A program made the translations under genes and the position numbers. A stretch of DNA of 17,774 bases. Source: Candidatus Peribacteria bacterium. GTDB taxonomy: Bacteria; Patescibacteriota; Gracilibacteria; Peribacterales; Peribacteraceae. This document shows positions 6,841-12,474 of this stretch, in pieces (position 1 is the first letter of the stretch; each line of letters begins with the position of its first letter). The notes beneath the pieces were generated by a model that saw only the letters and a program-made list of their open reading frames with translations, did not search any database and was not told where the DNA came from. The DNA lies in NCBI GenBank assembly GCA_903854455.1, contig CAINWJ010000151.1, forward strand, positions 1 to 17,774, given 5' to 3'.

Positions 6841-8044
6841 TGACGGATCCATCCCCGGCTGGAATGCTCTGGACGATCAGCAGCCTGTGCCCGTCCGGGT
6901 CAATGCTGCCAGCACTCCTGCTCCCCGCCTGCAACCGCAGGAGGAGAAGAGCGACATGGGAGGCATCATCGAGAGTCATCCTGACCACCGTCAGATCCAC
7001 ATGGAACACGGCCCCACCTACGAGATCCATTCCAGATCCATGAGTGCCGCAGCCATGCTCGGCATCGCCATCGTTCTGATGGGCATAGGGCTCTACGTCG
7101 GTATCGGCAGCATCCGCGGTGATGTCGGCAACAATCAGGCCGCTGGACCGGTGACGATTACGATCACGCAACAGGGAACATTTGATCCAACGTCAGTCAA
7201 TGTAGCAGCCGGACAAACCGTCACGATCACCAATGCCAATGCGAATCCGCAGGTGGTCAAATCCACTGATCCAAGCCGCGTCCTCTTCCCGGCAAAAGTG
7301 ATCTTCAGTACTCCGGTCACCGTGACCATTCCGAGTAGTGCCAACGGTGTGTATACCTACACATCCGAAACACTCCCGACCAGCCAGACACTGACGTTCA
7401 CCGTGAGTACAGCAACACCCATCCCGTTTGGAACGACGACATCAACGCCGGGATCCGCTTCGTCTGATACACCTATTCCATTTGGACAAACCGCTTCGAA
7501 CTACGAAATCCCCATCCCCTTCGGCAGACCATCATCTGCCACCTCCTCCGCAGGCAGCACAGTCTCCTCGACGTCGTCATCCTCTTCGCAGACAAACACA
7601 ACCTCATCCGCATCGAGTGCCGGGACCACGTCCTCCGTTACGATTACGGGCACCAGTTCGTCTGCCGGAACAGTCACAGTAAGCGTGCTGGATAGTGGTG
7701 GGCGCACACAGCTGGGAGGCGGAGTAACCACGGGTGGTGGATACAGAGGCGCATCAGCGTATACACAGCCAAACTACACAGCTCCCGCGGCATTGCCGGT
7801 CAATCCGTACACGGTCGGAACGGCGACGACACAAGCAGCGACGGCAGCACAGAACCAATCCGCTCAGAAGAATGTCGCAACCACCGCCAACGGTCTCCAC
7901 AGCGGAGCACCTCTCCAGCAGCTATCGCAGCACCGACCGAAGTCCGTGAGCGGGACTGGACCGGAGAACATGCTGCTCCTCTTCCTGCCGGCGTTGCTGG
8001 GAGTGATGATGTTGTATGGGAGGAAGATGAAGGTCGGAATTTAA
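6830..8044 (+). CDS. Membrane protein with degenerate cupredoxin-like domain and Ser/Thr-rich stalk
   Basis: The ATG at 6830 lies inside the cohesin gene and gives 404 residues. Residues 1-70 are cytoplasmic-like, with a histidine cluster (H50, H53, H57, H60, H67). Residues 72-93 are a transmembrane helix. Residues about 106-192 resemble a cupredoxin fold: TFDPTSVNVAAGQTVTITN is typical of the family, and a late GVYTYT strand follows. The usual His/Cys/His/Met copper ligands are absent, so copper binding is unlikely. Three PIPFG motifs follow (197-201, 215-219, 228-232), then a long Ser/Thr-rich stalk. The C-terminus is TGPEN (376-380), a hydrophobic span (381-396) and basic residues, a tripartite sorting-like signal. 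It is co-transcribed with the cohesin and dockerin genes, so it likely acts in the same surface structure. No enzyme motif is seen. Confidence 0.83.
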   Translation: MPSDDGSIPGWNALDDQQPVPVRVNAASTPAPRLQPQEEKSDMGGIIESHPDHRQIHMEHGPTYEIHSRSMSAAAMLGIAIVLMGIGLYVGIGSIRGDVGNNQAAGPVTITITQQGTFDPTSVNVAAGQTVTITNANANPQVVKSTDPSRVLFPAKVIFSTPVTVTIPSSANGVYTYTSETLPTSQTLTFTVSTATPIPFGTTTSTPGSASSDTPIPFGQTASNYEIPIPFGRPSSATSSAGSTVSSTSSSSSQTNTTSSASSAGTTSSVTITGTSSSAGTVTVSVLDSGGRTQLGGGVTTGGGYRGASAYTQPNYTAPAALPVNPYTVGTATTQAATAAQNQSAQKNVATTANGLHSGAPLQQLSQHRPKSVSGTGPENMLLLFLPALLGVMMLYGRKMKVGI

Positions 8045-8109
8045 GAAATGATGAGGGTGATTCCTGGGGCTGGGGCAAGCCTTATTTCGAATGATGTGTT
8101 TGCTTGTAT

Positions 8110-8137
8110 TTGACAAAAAGGTGGTAATAGGTACTGT
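8110..8137 (+). promoter_or_regulatory. Candidate leaderless promoter of the 8144 gene
   Basis: A perfect TTGACA (8110-8115) is followed after 16 nt by TACTGT (8132-8137, 3/6 match). Exactly 6 nt (TCTCTC) separate the hexamer from the ATG at 8144. A start site 7 nt past the hexamer would be the A of the ATG. Confidence 0.45.
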
Positions 8138-8143
8138 TCTCTC

Positions 8144-8392
8144 ATGTTAACTTCTCGCAAGCGTACAAAACCTCCAATCTACGAACCGACTCCCTGGGAA
8201 ATCAGACAAGCAGCTGAAGCAATTCAAGCAACATGGTCGCCGAAGGAACGGGTAAAGAGGAATTGTTATCCGGAGGGAAGTCAGTGGCATCTGCCCACTA
8301 TCGAAGTCGGTGGAATGGCAACAATTATTGCAGAGGAAGAATGCGAACGACGAAGAGCGCTCGAAAAAGTGCTCAAACATTCTACTGAATGA
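8144..8392 (+). CDS. Small hypothetical protein, 82 residues
   Basis: The ATG at 8144 follows a good promoter-like sequence. The protein is basic and proline-rich at the start (TKPPIYEPTPWEIRQA), then has a helix (EAIQATWSPKERVKR) and WHLPTIEV, and ends in a charged helix rich in Glu and Arg. The arrangement 'PTPxEIRxAxxxIQATWSxxER' followed by 'WxxPxI' reminds me of short unnamed proteins common in Planctomycetes genomes. That is from memory, and no function is known to me. There is no signal peptide or membrane segment. It stands alone between the surface operon and tRNA-Tyr, and stops with TGA. Confidence 0.68.
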   Translation: MLTSRKRTKPPIYEPTPWEIRQAAEAIQATWSPKERVKRNCYPEGSQWHLPTIEVGGMATIIAEEECERRRALEKVLKHSTE

Positions 8393-8448
8393 ATGCAAGG
8401 CGGCTTGCCATGAGGAGCTCGCGCAAGCGGGGCGACGAATATGGCTTG

Positions 8449-8472
8449 CCACGGCGTTCGCGAACGCCGTGG
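8449..8472. repeat. 24-bp perfect palindrome overlapping the tRNA 3' end
   Basis: CCACGGCGTTCG is followed immediately by its exact reverse complement. The last three bases (8470-8472) are the complement of the tRNA-Tyr CCA tail. On the tRNA strand the palindrome lies directly downstream and could fold as a 10-bp stem with a CGCG loop. No T run follows, so it is not a classic terminator; it may be a processing signal. A 9-bp direct repeat, GGCTTGCCA, lies at 8402-8410 and 8443-8451. Confidence 0.85.
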
Positions 8473-8555
8473 TGGGCCGGGCTGGATTTGCACCAGCGAA
8501 GGCATAAGCCAGCAGATTTACAGTCTGCCCCGTTTGACTGCTTCGGTACCGACCC
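8470..8555 (-). tRNA. tRNA-Tyr (anticodon GTA)
   Basis: On the minus strand the acceptor stem is GGGTCGG (5', 8549-8555) paired with CCGGCCC (8474-8480), allowing one G-T pair. It is followed by discriminator A and an encoded CCA (8470-8472). The D-arm stem is CCG/CGG. The anticodon arm is GCAGA-CTGTAAA-TCTGC, giving GTA, which reads tyrosine codons. A long variable arm with a GGC/GCC stem marks a class II tRNA, as expected for bacterial tRNA-Tyr. The T-arm stem is GCTGG/CCAGC with loop TGCAAAT, where the usual TTC is replaced by TGC, a deviation to verify. Confidence 0.93.
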
Positions 8556-8584
8556 ACGTGTGGTGTGAAAGACAACCGCTCCGC

Positions 8585-8613
8585 AGTATATCAGCGAGAG
8601 AATAAAGATTGAA
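8585..8613 (-). promoter_or_regulatory. Candidate tRNA-Tyr promoter
   Basis: On the minus strand TATACT (8585-8590) lies 17 nt after TTCAAT (8608-8613). Transcription would start about 20 nt before the mature tRNA 5' end. The -10 is good; the -35 is weak. Confidence 0.5.
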
Positions 8614-8676
8614 GACTGATTGACTGAGCCTATTTCCAATAATGATCCAAGCCACCAAGATCCGAAATAATCAAGA

Positions 8677-8704
8677 TTGCGCACAGCGCAACTCCCTCTA
8701 CAAT
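8677..8704 (+). promoter_or_regulatory. Candidate promoter of the small histone-like gene
   Basis: TTGCGC (8677-8682) and TACAAT (8699-8704) are spaced by 16 nt. The predicted start near 8711 gives a leader of about 25 nt that is almost entirely pyrimidine and has no Shine-Dalgarno. Confidence 0.5.
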
Positions 8705-8735
8705 CCCGTCCATCTACTCTCTTTCCCCCTATTCT

Positions 8736-8900
8736 ATGATCGTCCAGTCACACGTAAAGGAAGTCCTCGCCAAGATGGGTCTCCGCTGCGGCGGCGACTT
8801 CTGCGATGCGCTCGCCAAGAAGTGCGAGGGTCTCGTCAAGGATGCAGCCTCCCGCTGCAAGGAGAACAAGCGCCAGACCGTCTACGGCTGCGACTGCTAA
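8736..8900 (+). CDS. 54-residue cysteine-rich histone-fold-like protein
   Basis: The reading starts MIVQSHVKEVLAKMGLRCGG. It resembles short bacterial single-histone-fold proteins (the DUF1931 and Bdellovibrio Bd0055 type). A short first helix (VKEVLAKMG) leads to the GDF start of a long central helix (21-44). That is followed by KRQTVYGCDC, matching the GRKTIKAEDI end of an archaeal histone, where R and T form the L2 loop and D pairs with R. If so, it would dimerise and bind DNA. Oddly, there are six cysteines (18, 23, 30, 41, 52, 54), which neither archaeal nor typical bacterial histones have; they suggest metal binding or redox control. It has its own promoter and a strong terminator, so it is a monocistronic and probably well expressed gene. 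Confidence 0.72.
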   Translation: MIVQSHVKEVLAKMGLRCGGDFCDALAKKCEGLVKDAASRCKENKRQTVYGCDC

Positions 8901-8923
8901 GCTCTCTCTGCTTACGAATAATT

Positions 8924-8953
8924 GGGGCGTCGCAAGGCGCCCTTTTTATTTTT
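8924..8953 (+). terminator. Strong rho-independent terminator
   Basis: The stem GGGCGTC-GCAA-GGCGCCC (8925-8942) has 7 pairs including one G-T and a GNRA-type GCAA loop. It is followed by five T, A, and five T (8943-8953). It begins 24 bp after the stop of the small histone-like gene. Confidence 0.92.
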
Positions 8954-9028
8954 CCGCAGCCGGGACGCCGGGCCCCGGGGAAGGTTATCGGCGGCTGTCG
9001 CCGCCGTCTGCGACGCGGCGTCGCAGCT
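8954..9028. repeat. Hairpin-array element, copy C
   Basis: This 75-bp unit differs from 3676-3750 at 7 positions, without gaps. Its third hairpin CTGCGACG-CGG-CGTCGCAG (9008-9026) is unchanged. The first (8960-8978) has lost perfect pairing and keeps a 5-bp outer stem. Like copy A, it lies between the ends of two convergent genes, immediately after the terminator and 9 bp from the permease stop. Confidence 0.88.
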
Positions 9029-9037
9029 CCCCTTTCT

Positions 9038-10252
9038 CTATTCAAACCTCAGCGCCTCCATCGGACTCAATGATGCAGCGTGCTTGGCGGGGAAGATGCC
9101 GAAGACCAGACCGGTGCCAACAGCCATGACGAATGCCATGAGGATCGCCGATGGCGAGAGGATGAACGTGAGGGGACCTAAGAACCGGGCGGCGAGGCGT
9201 GTCAGGAACCAGCCGAAGCCCGCACCCAACACCATGCCGATGATGCCGCCGGTGACGGTGAGCGAAACGGCTTCGAAGAGGAACTGCAGAAGAATATCGC
9301 GGCTGCGGGCACCAACGGCTTTCCGAAGACCAATTTCCCGTGTGCGTTCCGTCACGGAGACCAACATGATGTTCATGATGCCGATGCCGCCGACCAAGAG
9401 CGAGATGCCGGCAATCAGGGCGAGAAACAGCGTGAGTCCGAGCGTCACCGTGCCGATGGTCTGCGTCACCTGCTTCGCACTGCGGGCGATGAAGTCATCC
9501 TTGTCCGGATCATTCGTCGGATTCGTGATCTTGTGCCGCTGCCGTAGCAATGCGGTGATGTCCTGCTTGGCGAGCTCAGGGTCGCCGACGGTCTTGAGCG
9601 TGATGTACGAGAGATACTTCTGACCCGACAGAGAACGGGCGGTTGCGTACGGAATGAACACGAGTTTATCTAGGTCCTGCGTCAGGAAAGAACCCATGGT
9701 CTGCAGGACGCCGACGATCTGGAATGACCCGTCGCCGATGGTGATCTTGCGACCGATGGGATCCGAATTCCCGAAGAGATCCAGCGCCGACTGCGCACCG
9801 ATGACCGCAACAGACTTGGCACCCTCGTCATCGCTGTCATCCAGTAAACGACCGTGTTCCAGCTTGAGCCCGTAGTTCCCGAAGATATCCTTCTTGCCTC
9901 CCAGCACCATGGGTGAAACCTCTTCCTTCCCGTACTTCACGGACTTGGCGACCATGATAACCGGAACCACGCGCTCGACCGTCGATAACTTGCGGATGGC
10001 GTCGTAATCCTCGAACGTCATACTCTCCAGATTGCCGCCGAACTTCTCGAACCCCTTGGGCGCGATGTCCATGGTATTGGAACCGAATGATTCCACGAGT
10101 CCAACGATGTACGACTGGAACGTCTTTCCGATGCTCACCATCAGGACAACCGACGCCACACCGATGATGATCCCGAGCATCGTCAGGAACGCGCGATTCT
10201 TGTTCACCGCGATGGCGCGGATGGATGCCCGGAAGGTGTCGGAGAGGAGCAT
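9038..10252 (-). CDS. MacB/FtsX-type ABC transporter permease (second of pair)
   Basis: This 404-residue protein has the MacB architecture: a cytoplasmic start, a first membrane helix (about 20-41, RAFLTMLGIIIGVASVVLM), and a large extracytoplasmic MacB_PCD domain (about 45-265). Three further helices form the FtsX domain (about 270-295, 325-350, 370-393). The coupling segment ERTREIGLRKAVGA follows the conserved GGIGIMNIMLVSV. It is clearly paralogous to the 10298-11524 gene throughout, so the two probably form a heterodimer with the ATPase at 11640. MacB itself is a fused ATPase-permease; here they are separate, as in LolCDE-like and Gram-positive antimicrobial-peptide exporters. The start follows a CTGACCC repeat array. 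It is the last gene of the operon. Confidence 0.92.
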   Translation of the reverse strand: MLLSDTFRASIRAIAVNKNRAFLTMLGIIIGVASVVLMVSIGKTFQSYIVGLVESFGSNTMDIAPKGFEKFGGNLESMTFEDYDAIRKLSTVERVVPVIMVAKSVKYGKEEVSPMVLGGKKDIFGNYGLKLEHGRLLDDSDDEGAKSVAVIGAQSALDLFGNSDPIGRKITIGDGSFQIVGVLQTMGSFLTQDLDKLVFIPYATARSLSGQKYLSYITLKTVGDPELAKQDITALLRQRHKITNPTNDPDKDDFIARSAKQVTQTIGTVTLGLTLFLALIAGISLLVGGIGIMNIMLVSVTERTREIGLRKAVGARSRDILLQFLFEAVSLTVTGGIIGMVLGAGFGWFLTRLAARFLGPLTFILSPSAILMAFVMAVGTGLVFGIFPAKHAASLSPMEALRFE

Positions 10253-10259
10253 AGAGAAG

Positions 10260-10286
10260 GGTCGGGGTCAGGGATCAGGGTCAGGA
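10260..10286 (-). repeat. CTGACCC/CTGATCC array before second permease
   Basis: On the minus strand, CCTGACCCTGATCCCTGACC and a CGACCC unit end 7 nt before the ATG at 10252. They fill most of the 45-bp gap between the two permease genes. The array occupies the place where a Shine-Dalgarno would be expected. Confidence 0.75.
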
Positions 10287-10297
10287 AATAGGAATAG

Positions 10298-11524
10298 TTA
10301 CTCATATCTCAAAGCTTCAATCGGCTGCAATGCCGCTGCCTGCCGTGCCGGATTGATGCCGAAGATGAGACCGGTGAAGAACGCCATGATGAACGCGATG
10401 AGTGTGGCAACGGGAGAAATGGCGAAGAGGTACGTCGAAAGGAAATGCCGGACAATGAAGGAGAGAAGCCATGCGAATGTAATCCCACCGACGATCCCGA
10501 TGATGCCGCCGATGACGGTGAGCACGACTGCCTCCGCGAGGAACTGGAGAAGAATGTCCTGACGCGTCGCACCGAGAGCTTTGCGGAGGCCGATCTCCTG
10601 CGTTCGCTCGGACACAGACACCAACATGATGTTCATGATGCCGATGCCGCCAACGATGAGGGAAATCGTCGCGATGGTCGTGATGAAGAGTGTAAGGCCG
10701 AGGGTCACGGATCCGAGAATCGTGCTTGCCTGAGCGGCGGTGCGGACGACGAAGTCATCCTTCTTCGGATCATCTTTGGGATTGTTGATGCCGTGACGGC
10801 GGCGCAGGAGCTCCTTCACGTCTTCCAAGGCAATATCGAAGGAATCCGTCGCCTGCATCGTGACCATGTTCAGGTACTTCTGCCCGGTCGCATCTCTGGC
10901 AACGGAGAATGGGAGAATGACCCGGTCATCCGCACTCTGAAAGAACTGCGATCCGATGGGCTTCATCGTCCCGACGACGGTGTAGTGACGATCACCAACC
11001 TGAATCCGCTTCCCCAGAGGATCATTGGAACCGAAGAACTTGGTCACGGTGTCAGAGCCGAGGACTGCCACCGACTTCGCTCCCTGATCATCGGACTCAT
11101 CCAGCAAACGTCCCGTCGCTGCGAAAATATTCTGATTCTTGAAATACGTTTCCTTCACACCCAATACCTGGGGGCTGCCCTCCTCCTTCTCGTACGATGT
11201 GATGCCGGGAACGAAGATGATGGGGGCAACACTCTCGATACTCTTGAGTTGTTCCAGCTCCCGAAGATCCTCAAATGTCAGACTGTCATGTCCTGTTGCT
11301 ACCGCATTGGGACCACCCTCCTGTTGTCCGGGGAAGATCACCATGCTCTTGGGTCCGAGGCTGCTGATCTGACTCAGGATGACGCCCTGCATGCTCTGCC
11401 CGACGGCGCTCATGAGCACCACCGCACCCACACCGATGATGATCCCGAGCATCGTGAGGAATGACCGCATGATGTTGACGGTCACACCCTTGGACGCCGC
11501 ACGGAAGATGTCAGGGGAACGCAT
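10298..11524 (-). CDS. MacB/FtsX-type ABC transporter permease (first of pair)
   Basis: This 408-residue protein has the same plan as its downstream neighbour: a first membrane helix (about 20-41, MRSFLTMLGIIIGVGAVVL), an extracytoplasmic domain, and three C-terminal helices. GGIGIMNIMLVSV is followed by ERTQEIGLRKALGA, the segment that contacts the ATPase. The extracytoplasmic domain contains a KDDFVVRTAAQ segment near 248-258 that is shared with the paralogue. The two genes likely arose by tandem duplication and then diverged, which would give an asymmetric permease pair. It is separated from the ATPase gene by 115 bp containing a CTGACCC array and a GC-rich hairpin. Substrate cannot be inferred from sequence alone. 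Confidence 0.92.
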   Translation of the reverse strand: MRSPDIFRAASKGVTVNIMRSFLTMLGIIIGVGAVVLMSAVGQSMQGVILSQISSLGPKSMVIFPGQQEGGPNAVATGHDSLTFEDLRELEQLKSIESVAPIIFVPGITSYEKEEGSPQVLGVKETYFKNQNIFAATGRLLDESDDQGAKSVAVLGSDTVTKFFGSNDPLGKRIQVGDRHYTVVGTMKPIGSQFFQSADDRVILPFSVARDATGQKYLNMVTMQATDSFDIALEDVKELLRRRHGINNPKDDPKKDDFVVRTAAQASTILGSVTLGLTLFITTIATISLIVGGIGIMNIMLVSVSERTQEIGLRKALGATRQDILLQFLAEAVVLTVIGGIIGIVGGITFAWLLSFIVRHFLSTYLFAISPVATLIAFIMAFFTGLIFGINPARQAAALQPIEALRYE

Positions 11525-11563
11525 GAGGGGGGTCAGGGATCAGGTGTCAGGGTCAGGGATCAG
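11525..11563 (-). repeat. CTGACCC/CTGATCC array before first permease
   Basis: The minus-strand leader of the permease consists of CTGATCCCTGACCC units repeated with a CTGACAC variant, running to within a few bases of the ATG at 11524. Together with 4741-4770 and 10260-10286 it makes three genes whose start codons are directly preceded by this array. Confidence 0.75.
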
Positions 11564-11603
11564 GATTGAATGGGTATGTGGGGACCGTAAGAGAAGTATG
11601 AAC

Positions 11604-11621
11604 GCGGGGCTGCTGCCCCGC
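11604..11621 (-). promoter_or_regulatory. GC-rich hairpin between ATPase and permease genes
   Basis: GCGGGGC-TGCT-GCCCCGC forms a perfect 7-bp stem with a 4-nt loop, 18 bp after the ATPase stop. No T run follows on either strand, so it is not a terminator. It could protect the upstream mRNA segment and set the ratio of ATPase to permease. Confidence 0.5.
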
Positions 11622-11639
11622 AGCATCAGAAAATGATAT

Positions 11640-12371
11640 CTACTTCAGCTGCTCCGTCTTCCCTGCGATGGCGCGCTGGAAGTCAGTGGAATCGCTGACG
11701 ATGCGACCGTCGCGAATGTGCACGATGCGCTTGGCGTGCTCGGCGGTCGTGCGTTCGTGGGTCACGAGGATGATGGTATGACCGTCGTCATTGAGCTTCT
11801 GGAGCGCCTGCATGACAGCAACGCCGGAAGCGGAATCCAGGTTGCCGGTGGGCTCATCAGCGAAGATGACATCCGGATTGGTCACCAGTGAACGTGCGAT
11901 GGCGACGCGCTGCTTCTGACCGCCGGAGAGCTGACTGGAGTAGTAATCCTTGCGATCTGCCAAACCAACCAGTTCAATGGCTTTCAGCGTGCGCTCCTCC
12001 CGTTCAGACGGAGGAATGGTGGGATGGTAGAGCAATGGCAACATCACGTTCTCCTTGACCGTCGTCCGCGGCAGCAGGTTGAACGCCTGAAAGACGAAGC
12101 TCACACGCGTCGCACGGATCCGTGCCAGATCGTCATCGCCGAAAGAAGCGGTCGCCTGACCCTGGAACAGGTACTTCCCGGTCGAGTGCAAATCCAGGAA
12201 TCCGAGAATGTGCATGAGGGTCGATTTCCCCGAACCGGACGGACCCATGATGGAGATGAACTCACCGCGATTGATTGTGAGATTGATGTCATACAGCACC
12301 GGCGTCACCACTCCGTCGTTATCGTACGACTTGCAGAGATCGACGGTCTGGATGAGGGAGGAGAATGACAT
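11640..12371 (-). CDS. ABC transporter ATPase, MacB/LolD type
   Basis: This 243-residue nucleotide-binding protein powers the two permeases next to it. The Walker A motif is GPSGSGKST (43-51), the Q-loop glutamine is Q95 in FVFQAFNLLP, and the signature is LSGGQ (148-152). Walker B is VIFADEP (168-174) with catalytic E173, and the H-loop is H205 in LVTHE. The sequence NLLPRTTVKENVMLPL after the Q-loop and ADEPTGNLDS are typical of the LolD/MacB subfamily rather than uptake ATPases. The ATG at 12371 is 7 codons before the conserved start; it is preceded by TACATTC-type heptamers, not a Shine-Dalgarno. The MFP gene is 103 bp upstream in the same operon. Confidence 0.96.
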   Translation of the reverse strand: MSFSSLIQTVDLCKSYDNDGVVTPVLYDINLTINRGEFISIMGPSGSGKSTLMHILGFLDLHSTGKYLFQGQATASFGDDDLARIRATRVSFVFQAFNLLPRTTVKENVMLPLLYHPTIPPSEREERTLKAIELVGLADRKDYYSSQLSGGQKQRVAIARSLVTNPDVIFADEPTGNLDSASGVAVMQALQKLNDDGHTIILVTHERTTAEHAKRIVHIRDGRIVSDSTDFQRAIAGKTEQLK

Positions 12372-12374
12372 ACG

Positions 12375-12469
12375 GAATGTAAAATTGAGAATGTAGAATG
12401 TAGAATTACGAGATTAATCTCTGATCATCGCCTGCGCATTGTACATTCTACATTTTACATTCTACATTT
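12375..12469. repeat. Inverted arrays of the heptamer TACATTY/GAATGTA
   Basis: GAATGTA occurs at 12375, 12389 and 12396. Four contiguous heptamers TACATTC/TACATTT occupy 12442-12469. The two arrays are inverted to each other and can pair into a long AT-rich hairpin around the palindrome AGATTAATCT (12411-12420). They fill the gap between the MFP stop and the ATPase start. Heptamer arrays recall the short tandemly repeated repetitive (STRR) sequences of cyanobacteria, but the units differ. Confidence 0.8.
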
Positions 12470-12474
12470 CGTTC

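Noticed and set aside
7145..7410. Copper-binding function of the cupredoxin-like domain
   Set aside because: The fold pattern is there but the ligand residues are missing, so an electron-transfer role is not claimed.
8402..8555. tRNA-Tyr as an integrated-element attachment site
   Set aside because: There is no integrase gene and no duplicated tRNA 3' end; the only direct repeat nearby is 9 bp.
8642..9073. A 143-codon plus-strand open frame
   Set aside because: It runs out of frame through the small histone-like gene, a strong terminator and repeat copy C, and its translation is Arg/Ser-rich noise.
10445..11464. A 339-codon plus-strand open frame
   Set aside because: It is antisense to the permease gene; the permease is supported by FtsX/MacB motifs and by its paralogue.
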